Positions 1-7,960 of a DNA stretch of 64,000 bases are shown piece by piece. Source of the stretch: Phycisphaerales bacterium (GTDB taxonomy: Bacteria; Planctomycetota; Phycisphaerae; Phycisphaerales; SM1A02); the NCBI GenBank assembly GCA_009691725.1, contig SIAP01000009.1:1-64000 (forward strand), written 5' to 3'. The position numbers and the translations under genes are program-made. Numbering within the stretch: position 1 is the stretch's first letter; each line of letters opens with the position of its first letter. The notes under the pieces were generated by a model. The model worked only from the letters and a program-made list of their open reading frames with translations, was not told the DNA's origin and ran no database searches.

Positions 1-31
1 TAAACGGGAGATTTCCTACATACAACTTCAT
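1..31 (-). CDS. RRM-type RNA-binding protein, N-terminal fragment
   Basis: Only the first ten codons lie in the window. They read MKLYVGNLPF, which is the start and RNP2 strand of a typical bacterial RNA-recognition-motif protein of about 80-130 residues. An AAGGAAGG Shine-Dalgarno sits on the minus strand at 38-45, six bases before the ATG at 31, which supports this start. The gene runs leftwards out of the window and is divergent from the Wsp-like operon. Such small RRM proteins bind single-stranded RNA and are often linked to cold or stress responses in cyanobacteria and planctomycetes; that role is inferred from the family. Confidence 0.65.
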   Translation of the reverse strand, partial: MKLYVGNLPF

Positions 32-170
32 GACATACCTTCCTTCAAGCGCAAGCTCAGCGAATCCCGATACGAAATGACGAGTAGGTCATCGAAGCTC
101 ATGCGCAAACCTTGAGAATTGAATCACGGACATTCCGAGATTCGAACGGAAGAACTATACAGTAAAGGCG

Positions 171-2264
171 ATGTCAATGCGAGAGTCCTATATTCCATTT
201 CGAAGATCGCTCCTCGCTCGGATGTTGCTCCTGGGAGTACTGCCCGTAACGCTCCTGCTTGTGGGGCTCTTGGTCTACGAATCAAACCAGAACCTCGGTG
301 TCGTGCGATCCAGCGACGAACAGCTCATGATGGTGACCTCACAGGAGATCGGACTGGAACTGGCGGCCGGGACTGGATCCGCCCTCGATACCGCGTCATT
401 TGTGGCGAAGACTCAAGAAACTGGCATGTACGGGAAGAAACTTGAGACTCTGGCAATGCTCCACTCGCTCCTGGAAACGAACGCAAGCCTTTCTGGGACC
501 TACGTTGACTATGAGCCGAGCCTTGATCAACCAGACCCCGCGGTCACCATTCCAACGGGCGCCCTTGACCAGTCGGGTCGCTTTGCTCCCTATGTGTGGC
601 GCGACTGGACCAAGAACAACCTCGTCAGCCTGAAGCCATCAATCGATCAGGAGACGAGCCTCTGGTACGGCGGAATCAAGAAAGAGTATGAACTCACTGG
701 GGCGCGCATCGCACGAATCACGGAACCTTATGTCTATGAAGGGCAAATGATCGTGGAACAAACTTGCCCCATCGTGATTGATGGCAAGTTTGTTGGTGTC
801 GGCGGCGCGGACCGAAGTTTGAAATCCATCGACGAGCATCTGCGCACGAGTGCAGCGCGGATCAGTTCCGACGCATTCCTCATTTCGTCGGGACGCACCA
901 CGCCGGGCTTTGAAAAATTTCCGGCGTTTATCGCAGCAACGACCGACGAGATCCGTACAAATCAATCGGACACGACTGGGTTGCTTCGAACGCAGACAGT
1001 GCGCAGTAGCCCCTACGGAGAATTGTTTGCAACGCTGGGGAAGACGAAGGAAGCGACGGTGCAGTACGCGATCGACCCAGTCCTGAAAGAACGATGCGTC
1101 TACGTGACGATCCCCATCGCCGAGGGAAACTGGACACTCATCATGCGCAAGTCGGAAGTCGTGATGCTGGCGACTTTCTGGGATCAGTTCTATGCGCGGG
1201 TTGGCGGAGCTGCCGTTGGGTTGCTCGTGATCGCGGGGCTGCTGACGATTCCCGCGGTGCAGATCACTCGGCGTGTCCGTCGTTCGATGGATGTGGCGGA
1301 TCAAATCGCATCTGGCGACCTCTCGGCGACGATCGAAGTCACGCAGGGCGGCGATGAAACAGAGTCGCTGCTGCGATCACTCAAGTCAATGGCGCATGCG
1401 TTGCAATCCATCGTGCGTGGGGTCAAGCAGGCAACAGTCAACATCAATGCAACGGCGACGCAACTGGCCGCAACTGCGCGCGAACAGGATGGATCTGCGC
1501 AGTCCCTTGGCGCGAGCACCGCACAGATCGCTGCAGCCGTCAAGGAAATTTCAGCAACGGCTGATGAATTGTCGCGGCTCATGCAGGGAGTCGAGCAGGC
1601 TGCGAGTAACACCGCAGACCTTGCCCGCGATGGCAAGAGTTCGCTCCAAGAGATGACTACTGCCATGCATTCGCTCGACGAGGGGACGCATTCCATTGCT
1701 GGGCGACTCTCCACCATCAGCGAGAAAGCGAGTTCGATCAACACCATCGTGACAACGATCACAAAGGTTGCGGATCAGACCAACCTCCTCTCGGTCAATG
1801 CAGCGATCGAAGCTGAAAAGGCGGGAGAGCACGGCGTTGGATTCCTAGTGGTTGCCCGTGAGATTCGACGCCTCGCAGATCAGACTGCGGCGGCGACCCT
1901 CGACATCGAACAGACCGTGCGACACATGCAAGGTGCGGTCAGTGCTGGCGTGATGGAGATGGATCGATTCAGCGAACAAGTTCGAAAGAGTGTCGGCGAA
2001 ACGGCACGGGTCAATGGTCAACTCGGTGAGATCATCGCCCAAGTCGAATCCGGAACGCGCGATATTTTCCAAGTCACCGAGGGGATGAAGGCGCAGACCG
2101 AGGGCGCGAAGCAGATTGCAGATGCGATGTCGCAGTTGACATCGGGATCGCGCGAATCGGTCGTCGCCGCACAGGAAACCTGCCGCGCAGCGGAAGCGCT
2201 CCAAGAAGCAATCGTCGGACTTCGCCAGGGCGTTGCATCCTTCAAGACCACGGACGGGGGATGA
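171..2264 (+). CDS. wspA: Methyl-accepting chemoreceptor, WspA-like (Cache-HAMP-MCP signal)
   Basis: Membrane receptor of 697 residues, the input of the operon. A basic N-terminus is followed by a transmembrane helix (about 18-36), a periplasmic double-Cache-type sensor (about 40-335; it contains ITEPYVYEGQM and GKFVGVGGADRSL), a second helix (about 345-367), a HAMP domain (about 368-420) and a long signalling coiled coil. The hairpin tip has VADQTNLLSVNAAIEAEKAG followed by VAREIRRLADQT. This form is typical of receptors for alternative cellular functions such as WspA, not flagellar MCPs. There is no C-terminal tether pentapeptide. ATG at 171 is used; ATG at 177 is an alternative. The stop overlaps the next gene by 4 bp. 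Pseudomonas WspA has a four-helix sensor, so the Cache domain implies a different, unknown ligand. Confidence 0.88.
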   Translation: MSMRESYIPFRRSLLARMLLLGVLPVTLLLVGLLVYESNQNLGVVRSSDEQLMMVTSQEIGLELAAGTGSALDTASFVAKTQETGMYGKKLETLAMLHSLLETNASLSGTYVDYEPSLDQPDPAVTIPTGALDQSGRFAPYVWRDWTKNNLVSLKPSIDQETSLWYGGIKKEYELTGARIARITEPYVYEGQMIVEQTCPIVIDGKFVGVGGADRSLKSIDEHLRTSAARISSDAFLISSGRTTPGFEKFPAFIAATTDEIRTNQSDTTGLLRTQTVRSSPYGELFATLGKTKEATVQYAIDPVLKERCVYVTIPIAEGNWTLIMRKSEVVMLATFWDQFYARVGGAAVGLLVIAGLLTIPAVQITRRVRRSMDVADQIASGDLSATIEVTQGGDETESLLRSLKSMAHALQSIVRGVKQATVNINATATQLAATAREQDGSAQSLGASTAQIAAAVKEISATADELSRLMQGVEQAASNTADLARDGKSSLQEMTTAMHSLDEGTHSIAGRLSTISEKASSINTIVTTITKVADQTNLLSVNAAIEAEKAGEHGVGFLVVAREIRRLADQTAAATLDIEQTVRHMQGAVSAGVMEMDRFSEQVRKSVGETARVNGQLGEIIAQVESGTRDIFQVTEGMKAQTEGAKQIADAMSQLTSGSRESVVAAQETCRAAEALQEAIVGLRQGVASFKTTDGG

Positions 2265-2737
2265 CCAACGCCACCATGCGTGTTGTGGAAATCTGGCTTG
2301 GCACTCACCGGTTCGGTATCCAGATCGCAGGAATCGACGAAGTATTGCCGCTGGTCGAGTGTCGGTCGTTGCCTGGAGCTCCCCAGTGGATCATCGGCAT
2401 GGCTCAATTGCGCGGTGCATTCGTCCCGCTGATCGACTGCGGAGCCGTCTTGAATCACACTCCTGTCGAACGCACCATGAATGCGCGCATCGTGTTGCTA
2501 CAGGCTGGGGCGGTCGGTGGGAGTATGCGTCTGGCTTTGCTTGTGGATGGCGTCGGCGCGATCGTGACAGTCAATCCCACGACGGACGGAGCTCATCCTG
2601 GAATTGCCGGGACGGGTCGCGGAGCGTTGGGCGCGATCACCAACGATGACAAGGGCGAAATCTGCCTGATCGACCTCGCACGACTACTGAATGATCAAGA
2701 CCGCCAACTCTTCCGAGATGCGGGCACATCGCCGTGA
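2261..2737 (+). CDS. wspB: CheW-like coupling protein (WspB-like)
   Basis: A 158-residue single CheW domain, the normal length for a scaffold protein joining receptor tips to the CheA kinase in the cytoplasm. Visible features are the opening strands (VVEIWLGTHRFGIQIAGIDE), the conserved IIGMAQLRGAFVPLIDCG segment, and a late strand with GEICLIDLARLL. It starts within the stop of the receptor gene (ATGA) and ends in a GTGA overlap with the methyltransferase gene, so translation is coupled on both sides. It takes the WspB position in the wsp gene order. The assignment as CheW is secure; WspB orthology rests on synteny. Confidence 0.85.
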   Translation: MTNATMRVVEIWLGTHRFGIQIAGIDEVLPLVECRSLPGAPQWIIGMAQLRGAFVPLIDCGAVLNHTPVERTMNARIVLLQAGAVGGSMRLALLVDGVGAIVTVNPTTDGAHPGIAGTGRGALGAITNDDKGEICLIDLARLLNDQDRQLFRDAGTSP

Positions 2738-4026
2738 GTGACGCGAGTCGGCAGTCGGACATCGCCGCAATTGGCCAACTTCTTGCACGACGGGCCTCCT
2801 TGATGCCCGCGCTCCTCGAAGGACCTGGATTCGCCAGCGCAGTCCGCTTGCGAATGAGCGTGCTCGGCATCGTCGATACATCCCATTACGCGCAGCTCGT
2901 CATGGACGACGAGCGCGAACTGCGCTGCATTGCCAGCGAAATCGCAGTGCCAGAAACATGGTTCTTTCGATACAGCGCGAGTTTTGAATTCCTCTTGCAG
3001 TGGCTTCGAGATCGGCGAACGCGCAAGGGTGGGTCACTGATGTGTGCCAGCCTCGGTTGCGCGACTGGCGTGGAAGCGTGGAGCATCGCAGCATGCGCAC
3101 TTGCGAGTGGTTACAGCGCGCACTCCATCGTTGTCCACGGACTCGATCGCAATCCGACGGCGATTGAGGGTGCGCTCGTCGGAACTCTGGGACGAGGAAG
3201 CCTGCGGGGCGATCTTCCCGCGTGGGCTGCTCCTTGGATCACATCCGCGGGGTCGACTGTTGAACTGTCTGACGAGGTTCGCTCATGCGTGCGCTTTCGC
3301 ACTGCAGATGTGCTGGTCGACAACGATTTCTTTGACTCGCCGATCGATGTGATGTTTTGTCGCAATGTCGTGATCTACCTCGATCCCGTTGCTCGGATCG
3401 TGCTTCGGGATCGAGCGGCGCAGTGGCTCGCAAGCGACGGAGTGCTCTTCTTGGGGCATGCCGATGCTCTCGAGCGTGCCGATCTGTTCGAGACCGTTGG
3501 CGCCCCAGCTGCGTTCGCTGTGCAACACAAGCGCACGAGCCAGGCAAAGGTTGCGAGGGTTGCGACACGGACTCCGATCGCGCCCACCGCCGCCGTGCGA
3601 CCTTCGCGTGTGCCTCCGACTGAAAAGACGACTGGAAAGACGACTGGAAGCCCAAAGGGGATTCCAGTCTCGGGTCGAATTGCCTTTGCCCCATCCACAC
3701 CGACAATATCGACTGTGGATCGCACTCCGCTCCGCACTCAGATCAGCGCACTCATTCGGGTCAGCAAGCTCACTGAAGCTCGAAAGTGCGTGGAGATGTT
3801 GTTATCCCAAACGCCCGCTGACATCGAGTGGCTCGAAACGCTGGCGGGAATCCTGTGTGCCGAGAATTCCCTCGTCCGCGCTCATCAGACATATCTTCGA
3901 GTCGTCTATCTTGACCCACGTCACGGATCGGCATTGCTCGCGCTCGCCGAATTGTCTGCGGCACTCGGACGATTGGACGAGGCGGAACGATTCCACGGTC
4001 GATTGAAACGATTACATGATGGTTGA
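2734..4026 (+). CDS. wspC: CheR-type receptor methyltransferase with C-terminal TPR (WspC-like)
   Basis: SAM-dependent glutamate methyltransferase that adapts the receptor. The 430-residue protein starts with GTG at 2734 inside the previous stop. The N-terminal CheR helical domain holds VPETWFFRYSASFEFL. The Rossmann domain has LGCATGVEAWSIA (SAM loop; usually GCATGEE) and the diagnostic FCRNVVIYLDP. A Pro/Thr/Lys-rich linker (about residues 265-320) leads to TPR-like helices at the C-terminus (about 330-430; DPRHGSALLALAELSAALGR). A CheR with a TPR tail is characteristic of WspC and FrzF-type proteins. It sits between the two CheW genes exactly as wspC does. Confidence 0.87.
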   Translation: MSDASRQSDIAAIGQLLARRASLMPALLEGPGFASAVRLRMSVLGIVDTSHYAQLVMDDERELRCIASEIAVPETWFFRYSASFEFLLQWLRDRRTRKGGSLMCASLGCATGVEAWSIAACALASGYSAHSIVVHGLDRNPTAIEGALVGTLGRGSLRGDLPAWAAPWITSAGSTVELSDEVRSCVRFRTADVLVDNDFFDSPIDVMFCRNVVIYLDPVARIVLRDRAAQWLASDGVLFLGHADALERADLFETVGAPAAFAVQHKRTSQAKVARVATRTPIAPTAAVRPSRVPPTEKTTGKTTGSPKGIPVSGRIAFAPSTPTISTVDRTPLRTQISALIRVSKLTEARKCVEMLLSQTPADIEWLETLAGILCAENSLVRAHQTYLRVVYLDPRHGSALLALAELSAALGRLDEAERFHGRLKRLHDG

Positions 4027-4038
4027 CGAAGTGTGCCA

Positions 4039-4620
4039 ATGAGTTCATCGCAGCCTCCATCTTCGCCGGCTCATCACGACGCGATTTCTCGACTCCTGAA
4101 TCGACCCGTGAACAGCGCGACCGTCGCGCAGTCCACGAAGGAGAGCGCGCAACCGCGGAATCTGCGTCGCGAGCAACTCAACAATTTGCTGGTGGTTCGT
4201 TGCGCAGCGGAATGGTTTGCGATTCCAGCGGAGTGTGTCGTCCATGTCTCGCGAGTCTCGAAGGTGCACATGGTTCCCCATCGCTCTGCCCTGGGATTTC
4301 GTGGCGTGACTCCCCTCTCTGGTGCTGTGATCCCAGTTGTTGATCTCACTGCATTACTCGGGCTGACCCAACCGAATCAGGCACTTCCGCGCAACGCCCG
4401 AATGGTGACGGTCGGAACAGCGCAGGCACCGTGGGCCTTCGAGGCCGATGAAGTTCCGGGTGTGTATGCGCTCCCTCAGTCTGCCATCAAGCCACTGCCG
4501 ATGGTCGTCGAAGCCGCACCGAGGCGTGTCTCTTCTGGCCTCGTGCATACCCCACATGGAATGGCCTCGGTCATCGATCCCCAGCGACTCTTCGCGATGT
4601 TCGCACGGGTGCTGGAGTAA
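4039..4620 (+). CDS. wspD: CheW-like coupling protein (WspD-like)
   Basis: Second coupling protein of the cluster, about 193 residues. A polar N-terminal extension of about 45 residues precedes the CheW domain (NNLLVVRCAAEWFAIPAE, then GFRGVTPLSGAVIPVVDLTALLG). Two scaffold proteins of different length, one long and one short, are a hallmark of wsp operons (WspB and WspD). An in-frame GTG at 4033 is another possible start; the ATG at 4039 is preferred because a GAAG purine stretch lies seven bases upstream. Only three bases separate its stop from the kinase gene, so the two are almost certainly co-translated. Confidence 0.83.
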   Translation: MSSSQPPSSPAHHDAISRLLNRPVNSATVAQSTKESAQPRNLRREQLNNLLVVRCAAEWFAIPAECVVHVSRVSKVHMVPHRSALGFRGVTPLSGAVIPVVDLTALLGLTQPNQALPRNARMVTVGTAQAPWAFEADEVPGVYALPQSAIKPLPMVVEAAPRRVSSGLVHTPHGMASVIDPQRLFAMFARVLE

Positions 4621-4623
4621 TCG

Positions 4624-6912
4624 ATGGACCTCGGCGGCTTCTCAATGTTCGACCTCTTCCGCACAGAAGTGCAGCAGCATTGTGCGGCGCTCGCTGATGG
4701 GCTCGTCGCGCTCGAACAACGCGCGAGTGATCCCAAGATGGTTGAGCCGTTGATGCGTGCGGCACACTCGATCAAGGGAGCTGCGCGGATCATCAATCTC
4801 GATGGCGCAGTGCAGTTGGCACATGCGATGGAAGAATGCCTCGTGCGCATTCAGCGCGCCACCGAAGTGCCAGTTCCATCTCGCATTGACGACCTGCTCA
4901 AAGGAAGCGATGTCCTTCTCTCGCTTGCGGATCGCACGAGCGAGGCAGATGCCCGAGCGTGGCTCGAGAAGGAAGCAACCCAGATTGCTGCACTCTCCGA
5001 ATCACTGAACTCTCCTCCACGAGCGGGGCTGGGGAGTTCTGCCGGCGCAAGACCAGTCGCTCCGACACCCGCTGAACAGTTGGCTGAACAGTCGGTTGGG
5101 CATGCAGTTGGGCAGACAGCAACGATGGCGTCAGCGCTGGCAACTCCACCGACATCCCCTGTCGCATCGCTTCCATCGACTGCAGCGAGCCCATCAATTG
5201 GATCGGGAGTGCTCGTCGCTGCGTCGAGTCTCGAACGACTCTTGCAGTTGTCGGGCGAGTCGCTCGTCGAGGCGCGGCGGCTGGAGTCCATTCGGAAGAC
5301 GCTCACGCGTGCGAAGCGTGCTCAACGGACTCTTGCAGACGCGCTGGATTCGTTGGAGGTCAGCGGTCCGCGGGCTGGCGATGCAATGGATGCCGTCGCG
5401 CTGAGTCACCACGCCCTCGATGAGGCGCTCACGCAAGTTGAAGATCACCTGCGACGCGGAGAAGAACTCGCGAGCGCCCTGCACAACGAAGCGGTGGCGA
5501 GTCGGATGAGGCCATTCGGTGATGCGTGCGGAGGGTTTTCACGATCAGTTCGAGATGTGGCGCGCGCACTTGGCAAAGAAGTCAAGTTGGTGATCTCTGG
5601 CGAGCAGGTCCCGGTCGATCGAGAGATTCTGCGTCAGCTCGAGGCGCCGCTGGGGCACCTCGTCCGAAACGCAATCGATCATGGCATCGAGTCGCCAGCA
5701 GATCGCGTTGCTTCGGGGAAGCCTTCGCAGGCCACACTGTCGGTCGAAGCGCGCCATCACGCAGGAAGTTTGTTGGTGGAAGTGCGCGAGGATGGACGCG
5801 GCATCAACCGCGAAGGCTTGCGCGGACGAATCGTTGCGAAGAACCTGTCGACCGCGGAACTTGCTGCAACGATGGATGATGCGGAGCTCTTCGACTTCCT
5901 GTTCCTGCCTGGATTCTCGACCGCGGCACACGTCACGGACATTTCCGGGCGGGGCGTGGGGCTTGATGTCGTGCGGTCGATGGCGCACGCCGTTGGAGGC
6001 AGCGTCGAAGTACGTTCGAGCCCACGCGGCACATCGTTCGTGTTGCGTCTGCCCGTCACTCTGTCGGTCGTACGCGCCGCCGTCGTGTCGATCGCTGGAG
6101 AGACCTATGCGCTTGCGCTCGCGCGATTGGACCGCATCGATCGGATTGCGCGCACGGAAGTCACGACGATTGAGGGACGGCCGACTGCAGTCATCAAGGG
6201 CGATACGGTTGGTCTGGTGCACGCCTGGGAATTGCTCGAATTGAAAACTCCCCAGAATGCCCCGCACAGTGAAGATCTTGCGATTGTCAGTCTCCACGGT
6301 GGCGGACGATCCGTCGGGCTCATCGTCGACTCGTTTCTTGGTGAGGAAGACTTGGTGATCCGTCGACTCGACGCACGCCTTGGGCAGGTCCCCCATGTCG
6401 ATTCTGCGAGCATTCGCGAAAATGGTGACTTGCTCTTGGTACTCGATGCTGACGACCTGGTGCAATCGACAGTGCAACTGTTGGAACGCGGGCAACTGCG
6501 TGGTGACAGTCGGCGGTCAAGTGCGAGTGGGCGAGCACAGAAGCGCATTCTTGTCGTCGAGGATTCAATCACGGTGCGCGAGGTCGAGCGGCAAATGCTG
6601 CTGCGAGCCGGATACCTCGTCGACACGGCCGTCGACGGAGTCGATGGGTGGAACGCCTTGCAGAAGACACACTACGACTTGATCGTGAGCGATGTCGACA
6701 TGCCGCGCATGAACGGGATCGAGCTGGTGAGCAAGATTCGCGGCGACCGACGCTTTGAAGCAATCCCGGTGGTGATCGTGAGCTACAAGGATCGAGAGGA
6801 AGATCGGCTCGCGGGAATGGATGCCGGTGCGTCGGCATACCTCACCAAAGGATCGTTTCAAGATCAGTCGTTTCTGCGAACAATTGCCGACCTCGTGGGA
6901 TCGGCACCCTGA
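4624..6912 (+). CDS. wspE: Hybrid CheA histidine kinase with C-terminal receiver (WspE-like)
   Basis: Signal-transducing kinase of 762 residues. An Hpt domain with the phosphorylatable His48 (RAAHSIKGAARI) is followed by an Ala/Pro/Thr-rich linker (about 120-195) and a dimerisation helix pair. The ATPase has an N-box (LGHLVRNAIDHGIE), a G1 box (EDGRGI) and a G2 box (DISGRGVGLDVV). A CheW-like regulatory domain follows (about 480-625). The C-terminal receiver (from about residue 640) has ED at its start, the likely phospho-acceptor near 690 (DLIVSDVDMP) and a Lys in YLTKG. The CheA-REC fusion is the WspE/FrzE architecture and is absent from standard flagellar CheA. Its stop and the next start share one base (TGATG). 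It should phosphorylate both the CheB-like protein and the terminal REC-PP2C protein. Confidence 0.9.
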   Translation: MDLGGFSMFDLFRTEVQQHCAALADGLVALEQRASDPKMVEPLMRAAHSIKGAARIINLDGAVQLAHAMEECLVRIQRATEVPVPSRIDDLLKGSDVLLSLADRTSEADARAWLEKEATQIAALSESLNSPPRAGLGSSAGARPVAPTPAEQLAEQSVGHAVGQTATMASALATPPTSPVASLPSTAASPSIGSGVLVAASSLERLLQLSGESLVEARRLESIRKTLTRAKRAQRTLADALDSLEVSGPRAGDAMDAVALSHHALDEALTQVEDHLRRGEELASALHNEAVASRMRPFGDACGGFSRSVRDVARALGKEVKLVISGEQVPVDREILRQLEAPLGHLVRNAIDHGIESPADRVASGKPSQATLSVEARHHAGSLLVEVREDGRGINREGLRGRIVAKNLSTAELAATMDDAELFDFLFLPGFSTAAHVTDISGRGVGLDVVRSMAHAVGGSVEVRSSPRGTSFVLRLPVTLSVVRAAVVSIAGETYALALARLDRIDRIARTEVTTIEGRPTAVIKGDTVGLVHAWELLELKTPQNAPHSEDLAIVSLHGGGRSVGLIVDSFLGEEDLVIRRLDARLGQVPHVDSASIRENGDLLLVLDADDLVQSTVQLLERGQLRGDSRRSSASGRAQKRILVVEDSITVREVERQMLLRAGYLVDTAVDGVDGWNALQKTHYDLIVSDVDMPRMNGIELVSKIRGDRRFEAIPVVIVSYKDREEDRLAGMDAGASAYLTKGSFQDQSFLRTIADLVGSAP

Positions 6913-7946
6913 TGCGCATCGCCATCGTCAACGACTTGCGAATCGCACAAGAAGTCCTTCGCCGAGCCGTGGCTGCGATGCCCGGTGCATCGGTTGCATG
7001 GACGGCGCTCGATGGGCACGAAGCGCTGCTCGCGTGCAAGCGCGACACGCCTGATTTGATCTTGATGGACATGGTCATGCCCCTGATGGATGGCGCACTT
7101 GCGACGCGCGCGATCATGAAGGAGTGCCCCTGCCCAATCTTGGTTGTGACGAGCACGATCGAAGGCAATCTCTCGCTTGTGTACGAAGCGCTCAGTGCTG
7201 GTGCCATCGACGCAGTTCACACCCCGCAGCTCGCCTCCGATGGTTCCGTGACTGGCGTCGACGCACTCATCCGAAAGTCGCGCGTCGCACTCGCCGCCGT
7301 TGCGGGAACATATTCGGGACACGGCGAGTCTGTGGCACGAGTTCCCGCGCAGCCGCTTCCACACGCTCCTCACTCGAATCGGCTCGCCATGGTTGCCATC
7401 GGATCATCGACGGGTGGACCGCACGCACTCTCTGTGGTGCTTCGTGAGTTGCAGGGACACGCGTCCATCTGCACGGTCATCGTTCAACACATCGACATCA
7501 GTTATTCGTCGGGGCTTGCCAACTGGCTCACCCGCGAGATCAAGCGACCTGTACGGATCGCCATCGACGGCGAGCGACTCACTGTTGGCGAAACGCTGGT
7601 CGCAGCAACCGACGATCATCTCGTGATCATGGCAGGATGTGTGCGCTATGTGCGAGAGCCCGTCGCGCAGATCTACAGACCGAGTGTCGATGCGTTCTTT
7701 CACAGCGTTGCGGTTGATCGATCATTGCACGGCGCAGCGGTGCTGCTCACGGGGATGGGGCGCGATGGCGCAGATGGGCTGCGAGCGCTTCGTGCCTCGG
7801 GGTGGCACACCATCGCGCAAGATCGAGCGACCAGCGTCGTATGGGGAATGCCAGGCGCTGCTGTCGAACTTGGAGCTGCTGCAGAAGTCCTGCCGCTCGA
7901 AAGCATCGGCGCACATGCGAGTCGCAGAGTTGTGGGTCATTCGTAA
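6912..7946 (+). CDS. wspF: CheB-type receptor methylesterase (WspF-like)
   Basis: Adaptation enzyme of 344 residues that removes methyl groups from the receptor. The receiver domain begins MRIAIVNDLRIAQEVLRRAV, which resembles WspF more than flagellar CheB, and has its phospho-acceptor at Asp53 (LILMDMVMP). After a linker, the esterase domain shows the catalytic Ser in AIGSSTGGP (about 165), His at about 193 (VQHIDISYSSG) and Asp in LTGMGRDGADG. In Pseudomonas, loss of WspF locks the Wsp pathway on, so this gene is the expected negative feedback arm. It is followed after 14 bp by the output gene. Confidence 0.9.
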   Translation: MRIAIVNDLRIAQEVLRRAVAAMPGASVAWTALDGHEALLACKRDTPDLILMDMVMPLMDGALATRAIMKECPCPILVVTSTIEGNLSLVYEALSAGAIDAVHTPQLASDGSVTGVDALIRKSRVALAAVAGTYSGHGESVARVPAQPLPHAPHSNRLAMVAIGSSTGGPHALSVVLRELQGHASICTVIVQHIDISYSSGLANWLTREIKRPVRIAIDGERLTVGETLVAATDDHLVIMAGCVRYVREPVAQIYRPSVDAFFHSVAVDRSLHGAAVLLTGMGRDGADGLRALRASGWHTIAQDRATSVVWGMPGAAVELGAAAEVLPLESIGAHASRRVVGHS

Positions 7947-7960
7947 CATCGAACGACATC

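Noticed and set aside
5545-6495. 316-codon minus-strand frame
   Set aside because: Antisense to the CheA ATPase domain; no credible start site or domain.
7802-7960. Upstream extension of the REC-PP2C protein
   Set aside because: The extra 53 codons overlap the CheB-like gene and are Arg/Cys-rich; the receiver begins normally after the ATG at 7961.
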